The notes under the pieces were generated by a model. That model did no database searches. It was not told the origin of the DNA and saw nothing but the letters and a program-made list of their open reading frames with translations. Position numbers and translations under genes: made by a program. Shown one piece after another: positions 44,018 to 53,488 of a stretch of 64,000 nucleotides of DNA. Numbering within the stretch: position 1 is the first letter of the stretch; the number at the start of each line of letters is the position of its first letter. Origin of the DNA: Moorella thermoacetica (lineage in GTDB: Bacteria > Bacillota > DSM-521 > Neomoorellales > Neomoorellaceae); the NCBI RefSeq assembly GCF_001267405.1, contig NZ_CP012369.1, forward strand, positions 770,001 through 834,000. Direction: 5' to 3'.

Positions 44018-46816
44018 ATGCAGTCACGACCATGGTACCAGTTGAGTCCTGAAGAAGCCTTAATGGTCCTGGGGGTCGACGCCGGCCGGGGTCTGGCGAC
44101 AATAGAGGCCCGGCGGCGCCTGGAAGAAAAGGGGCCCAACCAGCTCCAGGCCCGGCCGGGGGTCCCGCCGTACAGGTTATTTCTGTCCCAATTTCAGGAC
44201 CTCATGGTCCTGGTCCTCCTGGCGGCCACGGCCGTATCAGCCTTCCTGGGGGAAGTGGCCGATGCCATTACCATCGTCGCCATCGTCATCATCAACGCCA
44301 TCCTGGGCTTTATCCAGGAATACCGGGCCGAACGTTCCCTGGAGGCTTTGAAGGAGATGGCGGCGCCCGAGGCCAGGGTGCGGCGGGACGGCGAGATCCG
44401 CCGGGTACCGGCGCGGGAGATAGTGCCCGGCGACATCCTTCTCCTGGAAAGCGGCGACCGGGTGGCCGCCGACGCCCTGGTCCTCACCGGCAGCAACCTC
44501 CAGGCCGATGAAGCGGCCCTGACGGGCGAGTCGACCCCGGTGCCCAAGGCGCCCGGGGCCCTGGCGGGCGAGGTGGCCCTGGGCGACCGGCGTAATATGG
44601 TGCACCAGGGAACGGTGATTACCGGCGGCCGGGGCGTGGCTGTGGTGGTGGCTACCGGCATGGCTACGGAGTTCGGCAAGATCGCCGGCCTGCTCCAGGA
44701 AGTGGAGGCCGAGGAGACCCCCCTGCAAAAACGCCTGGCCGCCCTGGGCCGCTGGCTGGTCCTGGCCTGTCTGGCCATCTGCATAGCTGTGGTGGTTGCC
44801 GGTACCTTACGCGGGGAAGACCTCTACGGCATGTTCCTGGCGGGCGTCAGCCTGGCGGTGGCAGCCATCCCCGAGGGCCTGCCGGCCATCGTCACCGTCT
44901 GCCTGGCCCTGGGGGTGCAGAAAATGGTACAGCGCCAGGCTATTATCCGCAAACTGCCGGCTGTAGAAACTCTGGGTTGTGCCACGGTCATCTGCTCGGA
45001 CAAAACCGGCACCCTGACCCGGAACCAGATGACGGTGCGTCGGGTCTGGGTGGGAGGCCGCAGCCTCCAGGTAAGCGGGACGGGCTATAACCCCCGGGGG
45101 GAATACCAGGAGAAGGGCCGGCGGGCAGCCGTCACCGGGGACCTGAAGATGCTTCTGACCATAGCCGCCCAGTGCAACAACGCCCAGCTGCAAAAGGCAG
45201 GCCTTACCATCGGCGGCTGGCTGCGCGGGGGCGGGGGTAAAAGGGATAAAGGTGAGAAGAAGGGCGGCGGTATTTTCGGTAAGCTTTTCGACGGCCGCGA
45301 CGGCGGCGAATGGACCATCAGCGGCGACCCAACGGAAGGCGCCCTGCTGGTGGCGGCCGCCAAGGGCGGTCTCTGGCGGGAACGGCTGGAACGGGAGGAA
45401 CCCCGGCTAGCCGAGATCCCCTTTGATTCCGACCGCAAGCGTATGAGCGTCATCTGCCGGGTGGGTAAAGGCCTCAGGGCCTATGTCAAGGGCGCCCCGG
45501 ACGTCATCTTCGACCTCTGCGACACCATCCTCCTGGACGGGCAGGTCGTGCCCCTGGATGCCGCCCGGCGCCGGGAGATCCAGGAGGAGAATGAAGCCAT
45601 GGCCAGCAGGGCCCTGCGGGTCCTGGCCGTGGCCTACCGCGATCTGGAGCCCGGGACGGACCTTCAGGCGGCAGCAGTGGAGAAAAACCTGGTCCTAGTG
45701 GGGCTCATAGGTATGATCGACCCGCCCCGGACCGAGGCGGCGGCGGCGATCTAGGTCTGCCGCCAGGCGGGAATCAAGGTGGTCATGATTACCGGCGACC
45801 ATCAGGTCACCGCCCGGGCCGTGGCCCGGGAACTGGGACTGCCGGCAGGGGAGGGTGAGGTCTTAAACGGCCAGCAGCTGGAAGCCATGGACGATGCCGA
45901 CCTCGCCCGGATGGCGCCGGGGGTCAATGTCTACGCCCGGGTGGCGCCCCACCATAAGCTGCGCCTGGTGCGGGCCCTGAAGGCCAGCGGCCATATCGTG
46001 GTCATGACCGGGGACGGCGTTAACGACGCTCCGGCCATTAAAGAGGCCGACATCGGCATCGCCATGGGGCAGAGCGGTACCGATGTAACCCGGGAGGCCG
46101 CCGCCATGATCCTGGCCGACGATAATTTCGCCACCATCGTGGCCGCCATCGAAGAGGGACGTGGTATCTATGACAACGTCCGTAAATTTATCCGTTACCT
46201 GCTCTCGTGTAATATCGGCGAGGTAATGACCATGTTCGTGGCCGTCATCAGCGGCCTGCCCCTGCCCCTGCTGCCCATCCAGATCCTCTGGATGAACCTG
46301 GTGACCGACGGCCTGCCGGCCATGGCCCTGGGGATAGACAATAAAGAACCGGGCCTCATGAAACGGCCGCCCCACCCGCCGGGGGAAAGCGTCTTTGCCC
46401 GCGGCCTGGGTAAGGCCATGGCCTTCCTGGGTCTGCAGATAGGCCTGGCTACCCTGGGTGTCTTTATCCTGGGCTTATACCTGGGCGACGGCGATCTCAT
46501 CACCGCCCGCACCCTGGCCTTTACCACCCTGGTCATGGCCCAGCTCTTCGCCGTCTTTGAGTGCCGCTCGGAACACCTGTCCCCCTTTGCGGTAGGTTAC
46601 TTCTCCAACCCCTACCTGGTAATGGCGGTGGCCGCTTCTCTGGCCATGCAGCTTCTGGTGCTCTACCTGCCGCCCCTCCAGGTTGTTTTTAAAACAGTTC
46701 CTTTGAATCTTTTCCACTGGGGCGTTATCTTGCTGGCCGCCGGCTGGCGCACCCTCCTGGGGGGTGTTAATTACTACCTGGTGGCCCAGGTCCGGCGCCT
46801 GGTTTGGGAGCGTTAA
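44018..46816 (+). pseudogene. Ca2+-transporting P-type ATPase gene interrupted by one in-frame TAG
   Basis: 933 codons, the normal length of a type IIA (SERCA-like) calcium pump, with a single TAG at codon 579 (45752-45754). Every catalytic element is present across the two parts: ALTGESTPV (actuator), [12 protein letters not shown] in M4, [14 protein letters not shown] phosphorylation site, KGAPDVIF nucleotide site, then after the stop MITGDH, GDGVNDAPAIKEADIG, and Ca2+-site helices SCNIGEV and WMNLVTDGLPA. Reading frame is kept throughout. ATG start after GAGGGG. Either a recent nonsense mutation (CAG to TAG), read-through, or a base error; with the stop obeyed, the product lacks its last membrane domain. 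Confidence 0.88.
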
Positions 46817-46888
46817 AATAGTGGTGGTAAAAGTAAGAGGGTAATGTTAAAATAAAACAAGATGCTTGTAGAGTAAGGGTGATCAGGT

Positions 46889-47728
46889 TTGCATTTTGTC
46901 AAAATGCACGGCCTGGGCAATGACTTTGTCCTGGTAAACGCCATGACGGAAAAGGTGCCCGGCGATTTACCTGGCCTGGCGCGGCGGGTCTGCCACCGCC
47001 GTTTCGGTATTGGCGCCGACGGCCTGATCCTGGTCCTGCCCTCCGAACAGGCCCGGCTCAGGATGCGGATCTTTAACCCCGACGGGAGCGAGCCGGAGAT
47101 GTGCGGCAACGGCATTCGCTGTTTCGCCCGCTACGTTTATGAAACCGGCCTGGCGGAGGGAGAAGAACTTCAGGTGGAGACCCTGGCCGGCATTATTAAA
47201 CCCCGGCTGATCCTTGAGGGCGGCCGGGTGGCCGGCGTCCGGGTGGATATGGGCGCGCCCCACCTGGAGCGGGAGCAGATTCCCATGGCCGGTACGGGCT
47301 CGCCGGTGCTGGACGAACCGATAGAGGTTAATGGGGAAACCTGGCGGGGCACCTGTGTCTCCATGGGCAATCCCCACTGCGTTTTTTTTGTTGAGGATGT
47401 TACCGGGGCGCCTGTAACCACGGTGGGCCCCGTGGTGGAGCACCACCCCCTCTTCCCCCGGCGCACCAATGTAGAGTTTATCCAGGTGCTTAACCGGGAA
47501 GAACTGCGGATGCGCGTCTGGGAGCGGGGGGCCGGCGAGACCATGGCCTGCGGCACCGGGGCCTGCGCCGCCGCTGTGGCCGGGGCCCTCACCGGCCGCA
47601 GCAACAGGAAGGTAACAGTGCACCTGGCCGCCGGGGACCTGCAGATAGAATGGTCGCCGGTGGATAACCATGTCTATATGACTGGCCCGGCCGTAGAGGT
47701 GTTCCGGGGCGATTTTCCCCTGGATTAA
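46889..47728 (+). CDS. dapF: Diaminopimelate epimerase
   Basis: DapF converts LL- to meso-diaminopimelate for murein and lysine. The 279-residue protein has both catalytic cysteines: PEMCGNGIRCFARY and ETMACGTGACAAAVAG, plus the start HFVKMHGLGNDFVLV. TTG start after AAGGGTGAT. dapL, whose product feeds DapF, lies 400 bp downstream. Confidence 0.96.
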   Translation: MHFVKMHGLGNDFVLVNAMTEKVPGDLPGLARRVCHRRFGIGADGLILVLPSEQARLRMRIFNPDGSEPEMCGNGIRCFARYVYETGLAEGEELQVETLAGIIKPRLILEGGRVAGVRVDMGAPHLEREQIPMAGTGSPVLDEPIEVNGETWRGTCVSMGNPHCVFFVEDVTGAPVTTVGPVVEHHPLFPRRTNVEFIQVLNREELRMRVWERGAGETMACGTGACAAAVAGALTGRSNRKVTVHLAAGDLQIEWSPVDNHVYMTGPAVEVFRGDFPLD

Positions 47729-47816
47729 GCGCCCGGCGGCAAAACGAGGATACGGGAACTATGCCGCGCTTACCGTAAGTGACGATCTAAGCATTTTCGG
47801 GAAGCCTTTATTAACA

Positions 47817-47860
47817 GAGGAGCCCCTCATAGGGGTTGACGTCCCCGCCAGCGAACAATG
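47817..47860 (+). repeat. Dispersed ~45-bp repeat, copy D
   Basis: GAGGAGCCCCTCATAGGGG, TTGACGTCCCCGCC, AGCGAACAATG. It sits about 15 bp before the structured RNA candidate upstream of dapL and in the same direction. The ATG of copies A-C is ATA here, another argument against a conserved short peptide. Confidence 0.7.
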
Positions 47861-47872
47861 GAATATGAGCAT

Positions 47873-48064
47873 TAGAGGGGGTGAGGCAGGTTCCCGGAGG
47901 GCGCCTTTGCGCTTAGTTCAGAAGAACGAGGACGGCTGAGGAATAGCGCGGCCACCCTGTTTGAGGCCCGCAGGGCCGAGTTGTGGCCGCGCCCGAAGCC
48001 GGCCGAGTTCGACACAAGTATAATGGCGCAACCAGCGCCCGAAGGGAACCTGCCTCACCCCTAG
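47873..48064 (+). ncRNA. Candidate structured RNA (~190 nt) between dapF and dapL
   Basis: The outer arms GGGGTGAGGCAGGTTCCC and GGGAACCTGCCTCACCCC (18 bp, ending near 48061) pair perfectly. Inside are a GGA/GAA internal loop, GGGCGC/GCGCCC, TGCGC/GCGCA, a large bubble holding a GTTC-AGAA-GAAC hairpin on its 5' side, CGGCT/AGCCG, GCGCGGCCAC/GTGGCCGCGC and an apical GGCCC-GCA-GGGCC hairpin. This long rod with a central bubble resembles 6S RNA in size and outline. Its place before dapL also raises a regulatory leader such as a lysine riboswitch, but the known lysine-riboswitch signature is not convincingly present. The rest of the 47729-48127 gap holds repeat copy D and the dapL ribosome-binding site. 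Confidence 0.65.
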
Positions 48065-48127
48065 CGGCAGATTGACGTTAATATCCTTTTTTGCCAGAAC
48101 CCTATTTCCATAAGGAGGACGCGCACC

Positions 48128-49300
48128 ATGCAGGAAGCCAGAAGGATTCGCGAACTACCGCCATACCTCTTTGCCCGTATCGAGAAAAAAATCGCCGAGG
48201 CCCGGGAGCGGGGAGTGGATATCATCAGCCTTGGCATCGGCGACCCCGATATGCCAACTCCGTCCCACGTGATAGACAAGCTGGTCGCCGAGGCCCACAA
48301 CCCGGAGAACCACCGCTACCCCACCTCCGAAGGCCTGCTGGCCTTCCGCCAGGCGGTGGCCGATTGGTACCAGAGGCTTTATGGTGTCGACCTCGATCCC
48401 CGGCGGGAGGTGGTCACCCTCATCGGCTCCAAGGAGGGTATCGCCCACATCTCCCTCTGCTACGTCGACCCCGGGGACATCAACCTGGTGCCGGACCCCG
48501 GCTATCCCGTCTACAATATCGGCACCCTCCTGGCCGGCGGGGAATCCTACTTTATGCCCCTGACGGCGGCCAACGGTTTTCTGCCGGATCTGGGGGCCAT
48601 CCCTAGCGATGTAGCCCGCCGGGCGAAACTCATGTTTATCAATTATCCCAACAACCCCACCGGCGCCGTGGCCGACCTCAAGTTCTTCCAGGAAGTCGTC
48701 GAGTTTGCCAGGAGCTACGATTTAATTGTCTGCCACGACGCTGCCTACAGCGAAATCACCTACGACGGCTACCGCGCCCCCTCCTTCCTGCAGGCTCCCG
48801 GTGCCAAAGAGGTGGGTATCGAGTTTAATTCCGTATCCAAACCCTATAACATGACGGGGTGGCGCCTGGGATGGGCCTGCGGCCGGGCCGACGTCATCGA
48901 GGCTCTGGCCCGCATCAAGTCCAACATCGATTCTGGGGCCTTCCAGGCTGTCCAGTATGCCGGCATCGCCGCCCTGACGGGACCCCAGGAGGGCCTGGCC
49001 GAAGTCCGGCGGGTTTATCAGGAACGGCGTGATATCATCGTCGAAGGCTTTAACTCCCTGGGCTGGCATCTGGAAAAGCCCAAAGCCACCTTCTACGTCT
49101 GGGCCCCGGTGCCCCGGGGGTATACCTCGGCCAGCTTTGCCGAGATGGTCCTGGAAAAGGCGGGGGTCATCATCACCCCGGGGAACGGTTACGGTAACTA
49201 CGGGGAAGGCTATTTCCGCATCGCCCTGACCATCAGCAAGGAGAGGATGCAGGAGGCCATCGAGCGCCTGCGCCGGGTCCTGGGGAAGGTCGAATTTTAA
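48128..49300 (+). CDS. dapL: LL-diaminopimelate aminotransferase
   Basis: DapL converts tetrahydrodipicolinate directly to LL-DAP, a shortcut replacing the acylated DapD/C/E route. The 390-residue fold-type I aminotransferase has [36 protein letters not shown] and the PLP lysine in [20 protein letters not shown] start after AAGGAGG. With dapF nearby this gives two successive steps of meso-DAP synthesis. Confidence 0.95.
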   Translation: MQEARRIRELPPYLFARIEKKIAEARERGVDIISLGIGDPDMPTPSHVIDKLVAEAHNPENHRYPTSEGLLAFRQAVADWYQRLYGVDLDPRREVVTLIGSKEGIAHISLCYVDPGDINLVPDPGYPVYNIGTLLAGGESYFMPLTAANGFLPDLGAIPSDVARRAKLMFINYPNNPTGAVADLKFFQEVVEFARSYDLIVCHDAAYSEITYDGYRAPSFLQAPGAKEVGIEFNSVSKPYNMTGWRLGWACGRADVIEALARIKSNIDSGAFQAVQYAGIAALTGPQEGLAEVRRVYQERRDIIVEGFNSLGWHLEKPKATFYVWAPVPRGYTSASFAEMVLEKAGVIITPGNGYGNYGEGYFRIALTISKERMQEAIERLRRVLGKVEF

Positions 49301-49302
49301 CT

Positions 49303-50181
49303 ATGTTGAACAGCATGACGGGCTACGGCCGGGGCGAGGCCAGCGGCGCCGGCAAAACCGTGAGCGTCGAGATCCGGGCCGTCAACCAGCGCTTCCTGGA
49401 CGTAGTAGTGCGCCTGCCCCGGGCCTACGGCGCCCTGGAAGAAAAGATCCGTCAGGAGTTGAAAAAAAGCCTCAACCGGGGCCGTGTCGAGGTAGTACTG
49501 ACTATAAAGGAAGATAATGCGGAAAAACGGCCCGTCAACGTTGACACGGGACTGGCAATGGCGTATTATAATGCTTTGAAGGAATTGGCTCAAAAATTGT
49601 CTATTTCGGCGGATATTACCGCTGCCGGGCTGTTATCCCTGCCGGAAGTCATCACAGTAGCCGAACCGGAGTGGGACGAGGCTACTTTATGGCCGGTGGT
49701 AGCCAGGGCCCTGGCAGCGGCCCTGGCAGGTCTCCTGGAAATGCGCCGGGCCGAGGGGCAGCGCCTCCAGGCCGACCTGGAGGCCCGGGCCGCTTTTGTC
49801 CGCCGCCAGGTGGAAGCCATCCGCGAGCGCGCGCCGGAGGTGCCGCGGGAATACGCCGCCCGCCTGCGGGAGCGCGTGGACGAACTGACCGGCGGTATGG
49901 CCCTCGACCCGGGCCGCCTGGAGATGGAAGTAGCCCTGATGGCGGAGCGCGCTGACATCACCGAAGAGGTCGTCCGTCTTACCAGCCACCTGGAGCAGAT
50001 GCAGGCCGCCATGGCTGGCGCCGAACCGGCCGGGAGGCGGCTGGACTTTATCCTCCAGGAAATGTGGCGGGAGATAAATACCATCGGGTCCAAGGCCGGC
50101 GATCTGACCATCAGCCACCTGGTAGTAGCGGTCAAGGGCGAGCTGGAAAAGATGCGCGAGCAGGTCCAGAACATCGAGTAG
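49303..50181 (+). CDS. yicC: YicC/YloC-family endoribonuclease
   Basis: A protein of 292 residues with the family start MLNSMTGYGRGEA, IRAVNQRFLDVVVRLPR, and the C-terminal LDFILQEMWREINTIGSKAGD. YicC proteins are endoribonucleases. It is 2 bp after dapL and begins the conserved yicC-remA-(gmk)-rpoZ-coaBC-priA-def-fmt order of Firmicutes. Confidence 0.94.
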   Translation: MLNSMTGYGRGEASGAGKTVSVEIRAVNQRFLDVVVRLPRAYGALEEKIRQELKKSLNRGRVEVVLTIKEDNAEKRPVNVDTGLAMAYYNALKELAQKLSISADITAAGLLSLPEVITVAEPEWDEATLWPVVARALAAALAGLLEMRRAEGQRLQADLEARAAFVRRQVEAIRERAPEVPREYAARLRERVDELTGGMALDPGRLEMEVALMAERADITEEVVRLTSHLEQMQAAMAGAEPAGRRLDFILQEMWREINTIGSKAGDLTISHLVVAVKGELEKMREQVQNIE

Positions 50182-50197
50182 CTGAGGAGGGGGAGTT

Positions 50198-50473
50198 ATG
50201 GACATCAAGTTGATCAACATCGGCTTTGGCAACATCGTGTCCGCCCGGCGCATAGTGGCTATCGTCAGCCCGGAATCGGCGCCTATAAAGCGGATTATCC
50301 AGGAAGCCCGCGACCGGGGCATGTTAATCGACGCCACCTACGGCCGCCGGACCAGGGCCGTGATTATCACCGACAGCGATCACATTATCCTCTCGGCGGT
50401 CCAGCCGGAGACGGTAGCCCACCGCCTGTCTTCCAGGGAACCTCTTGCCTCCGCAGAGGAACCCGTGGATTAA
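50198..50473 (+). CDS. remA: RemA/DUF370 regulator
   Basis: A protein of 91 residues, [34 protein letters not shown]..., a close match to the RemA family. In Bacillus RemA is a DNA-binding activator of biofilm-matrix and osmoprotection genes. ATG start after GAGGAGGGGGAG. The expected next gene, gmk (guanylate kinase), is absent; only 42 bp separate it from rpoZ. Confidence 0.93.
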   Translation: MDIKLINIGFGNIVSARRIVAIVSPESAPIKRIIQEARDRGMLIDATYGRRTRAVIITDSDHIILSAVQPETVAHRLSSREPLASAEEPVD

Positions 50474-50515
50474 AAACCGGATGGACAACTGAGAACGTCC
50501 CTGGGGGGATGGAGT

Positions 50516-50719
50516 ATGAAGCAGCCATCATTGGATGAACTGGAAAAGCGGGCCGGCAGTAAATACGCCCTGGCGGTCCTGGCGGCCAAGAGGGCGCGGA
50601 TGTTGACCGAGAGCCAATTCGCGGCCCAGTATCCGAAAGGTACCAAACCCGTGACCATAGCTCTCATGGAAATCGCCGCCGGCAAGATTAAATATGAATG
50701 GGGCAAGAAGAAGGCGTGA
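50516..50719 (+). CDS. rpoZ: RNA polymerase omega subunit
   Basis: Omega assists assembly of the beta' subunit. The 67-residue protein has PSLDELEKRAGSKYALAVLAAKRARML, the conserved pattern of the family, and PVTIALMEIAAGKIKYEW. ATG start with GGGGGGATGGAG upstream. Its stop overlaps the coaBC start (GTGA). Confidence 0.92.
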   Translation: MKQPSLDELEKRAGSKYALAVLAAKRARMLTESQFAAQYPKGTKPVTIALMEIAAGKIKYEWGKKKA

Positions 50720-51948
50720 GGGTTCTCGAGGGTAAAAACATCATCTTAGGGGTGAGCGGTGGTATCGCCGCCTATAAGGGGGCGGAACTCTGCCGCCTCC
50801 TCGTCCAGGAAGGGGCCACCGTGAGGGTGATTATGACCCGGGCGGCCCGGGAGTTTATCACCCCCCTGACCTTCAGCACCCTGACGGGGCACCCGGCCCT
50901 GACTGAAACTTTCGGGGAGGGAAGCGGGGGTCCCCTCACCCACATCGACCTGGCCCGGGGGGCCGACCTCTTCCTGGTGGCCCCGGCTACGGCCAATATC
51001 CTGGGTAAGCTGGCCGCCGGTATAGCCGACGACCTGCTGACCACCACCGCCCTGGCGGTAGACTGCCCCACCCTGGTGGCCCCGGCTATGAACGTCCATA
51101 TGTTCGCCAAGGCTGCCGTCCAGGAGAACCTGGCGACGCTGAAGAGACGGGGCTGGGGCATCGTTGAGCCGGAGGAGGGCTTCCTGGCCTGCGGTGCCAC
51201 GGGCAAGGGCCGCCTGGCAGCCTTGGAGCGGATCGTCGCCGCCTGCCGCCGCGCCCTGGCTCCCCAGGATTTCCGGGATCGGGTGGTGCTGGTGACGGCC
51301 GGGGGCACCCGGGAACCCCTGGACCCGGTGCGATACATTGGCAACTATAGTTCCGGCAAGATGGGACACGCCCTGGCCCGGGCGGCCTGGGAGCGGGGCG
51401 CCCGGGTGACCCTCATCACCGCCAGCCAGTTGCCGCCGCCGCCCGGGGTGACAGCGGTCCCGGTCCGGACGGCGGCCGAGATGCTCGCCAGTCTAAAGGA
51501 GCGCTTCAATGGGGCCGATGTGGTTATCATGGCCGCGGCTGTTGCCGATTTCCGGCCTGGGAGAGTAGCAGACCGGAAGATAAAAAAAGAAACCCTGGAG
51601 GAATTAACCATCAGCCTTGAGCCGACGGAAGACATCCTGGCCGCCCTGGGGCGGGTACGGGAACAGCAACTGCTCGTCGGCTTTGCTGCCGAAACGGAGG
51701 ACCTCCTGGCCAACGCCAGGCATAAACTGGCGGCCAAGGGCCTCGACCTGGTGGTAGCCAACGACGTCACCCGGCCCGGGGCGGGATTCGGCAGCGATAC
51801 GAATATTGTCACCCTGCTTTACCCAGGCGGCCGTTACGAAGAATTACCCCGGCTGCCCAAATTAGAAGCGGCCTACCGCATCCTGGATGCCGTCGCCGCC
51901 CTCCCGCGCTTTTGCAGGGGAGAGAGAGGGCCGGAAAGGGAGGACTAA
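50716..51948 (+). CDS. coaBC: Bifunctional phosphopantothenoylcysteine decarboxylase/synthetase
   Basis: CoaBC performs two steps of coenzyme A synthesis. The N-terminal flavoprotein half has NIILGVSGGIAAYKGAEL, the PAMNVHM motif and the decarboxylase Cys in FLACGATGKGR; the C-terminal half starts RVVLVTAGGTREPLDPVRYIGN and has AAAVADFRP and the lysine-rich KIKKE strand. GTG 50716 overlapping the rpoZ stop is chosen; 410 residues. A six-residue longer frame lies within rpoZ. Confidence 0.95.
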   Translation: MRVLEGKNIILGVSGGIAAYKGAELCRLLVQEGATVRVIMTRAAREFITPLTFSTLTGHPALTETFGEGSGGPLTHIDLARGADLFLVAPATANILGKLAAGIADDLLTTTALAVDCPTLVAPAMNVHMFAKAAVQENLATLKRRGWGIVEPEEGFLACGATGKGRLAALERIVAACRRALAPQDFRDRVVLVTAGGTREPLDPVRYIGNYSSGKMGHALARAAWERGARVTLITASQLPPPPGVTAVPVRTAAEMLASLKERFNGADVVIMAAAVADFRPGRVADRKIKKETLEELTISLEPTEDILAALGRVREQQLLVGFAAETEDLLANARHKLAAKGLDLVVANDVTRPGAGFGSDTNIVTLLYPGGRYEELPRLPKLEAAYRILDAVAALPRFCRGERGPERED

Positions 51949-51951
51949 AAT

Positions 51952-53139
51952 ATGACGCGTAAGCTGTTTACATCAGAATCGGTTACCGAGGGGCATCCCG
52001 ATAAAATAGCCGACCGGATAGCCGACGCCGTACTAGACGCCATATATGCCAAGGACAATCAGGCCAGGGTGGCCTGCGAATGCCTGGTGAGCACCGGCCT
52101 GATCCTGGTGGCCGGCCAGATAACGACTGACTGCTATGTGGACATCCCCCGGGTGGCCCGGGAGACGGTCCGGGAGATCGGCTACACCCGCGCCAAGTTC
52201 GGTTTCGACTGCGATACCTGCGCCGTGATCACCTCCATAGACGAGCAGTCGCCGGACATCGCCATGGGCGTCAACGAGGCCTGGGAGAAAAAGCAGGGGG
52301 AAGCCCGGGACGAGGTGGAAACCCTGGGCGCCGGCGACCAGGGCATGATGTTCGGTTACGCCACCAGCGAGACGCCGGAGTTCATGCCCATGCCCATCGC
52401 CCTGGCCCACGCCCTGACCAGGCGGCTGGCAGCGGTGCGCAAGGAACGTATTCTGCCCTACCTGCGGCCGGACGGAAAGTCCCAGGTGACGGTGGAGTAC
52501 GAGGACGGCCGGCCCGTCCGGGTGGATACGGTGGTCATCTCTACCCAGCACCGGCCCGACATCGACATGGCCACCCTGCGGGACGAGGTCCTGGAAACAG
52601 TCATTAAGCCGGTCATCCCGGCGGAGATGCTGGACAACCGTACCCGCTACTTTATCAACCCCACCGGCCGCTTCATCATCGGCGGTCCCCAGGGCGACAC
52701 CGGCCTTACCGGCCGGAAGCTCATCGTCGACACCTACGGCGGCATGGCCCGCCACGGCGGCGGCGCCCTTTCCGGTAAAGACCCCACCAAGGTCGACCGC
52801 TCGGCCGCCTACGCCGCCCGCTACGTGGCCAAAAACGTGGTGGCCGCCGGCCTGGCCGACCGCTGCGAGGTCCAGGTGGCCTACGCCATCGGCGTGGCCC
52901 GGCCGGTGTCCATCAGCGTGGAAACCTTCGGCACGGGTAAGGTCAGCGACGACCGCCTGGTGGAGCTGATCCGCGCCCACTTTGACCTGCGGCCGGGTGC
53001 GATTATCCGCGACCTGGACCTGCGCCGCCCCATCTACAAAGCGGTTTCCGTCTACGGCCACTTCGGCCGGCCCGACCTGGACCTCCCCTGGGAGCGCCTG
53101 GACAAGGTCGAGGCCCTGCGGGCCGACGCCGGGCTGTAG
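51952..53139 (+). CDS. metK: S-adenosylmethionine synthetase
   Basis: MetK makes SAM from methionine and ATP. The 395-residue protein has [20 protein letters not shown], the hexapeptide [12 protein letters not shown], and the P-loop-like [22 protein letters not shown] start with AAGGGAGG upstream. No S-box riboswitch precedes it; it follows coaBC by 3 bp and is closed by a strong terminator. Confidence 0.97.
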   Translation: MTRKLFTSESVTEGHPDKIADRIADAVLDAIYAKDNQARVACECLVSTGLILVAGQITTDCYVDIPRVARETVREIGYTRAKFGFDCDTCAVITSIDEQSPDIAMGVNEAWEKKQGEARDEVETLGAGDQGMMFGYATSETPEFMPMPIALAHALTRRLAAVRKERILPYLRPDGKSQVTVEYEDGRPVRVDTVVISTQHRPDIDMATLRDEVLETVIKPVIPAEMLDNRTRYFINPTGRFIIGGPQGDTGLTGRKLIVDTYGGMARHGGGALSGKDPTKVDRSAAYAARYVAKNVVAAGLADRCEVQVAYAIGVARPVSISVETFGTGKVSDDRLVELIRAHFDLRPGAIIRDLDLRRPIYKAVSVYGHFGRPDLDLPWERLDKVEALRADAGL

Positions 53140-53155
53140 TAGTAGAAATAATAAT

Positions 53156-53197
53156 CGGCCCCCCAGAGCTTTAAATTAGCCCGGGGGCCGGTTTTTT
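53156..53197 (+). terminator. Intrinsic terminator after metK
   Basis: CGGCCCCC and GGGGGCCG pair around a 19-nt loop and are followed by a G and six T residues. It ends the yicC-metK operon. Confidence 0.88.
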
Positions 53198-53336
53198 AAC
53201 CATCCGGCCGGGGGGCCAATGGACTGGCGGGCCTTTTTACCGGCGGGATATATCGACCTCACATTCTGCACCCTGGAGCATACAAAAATATTGTAAGGCT
53301 TCCTCCTACTTCCACCTAATCAAATCCGCCTGTCCC

Positions 53337-53365
53337 TTGACAGGCACCTCCCTGGTCGTCATAAT
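53337..53365 (+). promoter_or_regulatory. Sigma-A promoter for the gntP-like gene
   Basis: TTGACA (53337-53342) and CATAAT (53360-53365), exactly 17 bp apart. The predicted start leaves a leader of about 115 nt before gntP. Confidence 0.75.
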
Positions 53366-53428
53366 AAAGGGAGTTCCGGGAAAAGACATACTTAAATCTG
53401 GGGGTTTGCTATAGGAGGGAGGAAGAAT

Positions 53429-53470
53429 TTGCTAGAGAAAATTGCGAAAGTATTTTTAAAGTCTATTTAA
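53429..53470 (+). CDS. Possible 13-residue leader peptide
   Basis: TTG opens MLEKIAKVFLKSI, stopped by TAA, 18 bp before the gntP start. AGGAGGGAGGAAG lies immediately upstream. The peptide would be an amphipathic, basic helix. No attenuator hairpin was recognised behind it, so this is a weak call resting on the ribosome-binding site. Confidence 0.3.
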   Translation: MLEKIAKVFLKSI

Positions 53471-53488
53471 GTCTGGGGGGTAGAGTAA

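Larger units (their letters stand above)
53198..53488 (+). other. Leader region of the gntP-like gene
   Basis: About 290 bp without a long gene. It contains a good promoter (53337-53365), a 13-residue leader frame with a strong ribosome-binding site (53429-53470) and a repeated TTAARTCTGGGGG motif (before 53403 and near 53467). Nothing clear was seen before the promoter. Confidence 0.5.

Noticed and set aside
43636-44139. Minus-strand open frame of 167 codons over the rqcH/ATPase gap
   Set aside because: It overlaps the starts of two good genes in other frames, has low-complexity composition and no ribosome-binding site; it arises from the repeat and G+C-rich sequence.
47873-48064. Lysine riboswitch ahead of dapL
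   Set aside because: Some short strings look similar (GGAGGGCGC, GGACGGCTGA, GCGCCCGAAGG), but the helices nest as one rod rather than a five-way junction and the AGTA-type motif is unclear. Kept as an unassigned RNA.
51949-51951. SAM riboswitch upstream of metK
   Set aside because: metK follows coaBC by 3 bp with no leader, so there is no room for an S-box.
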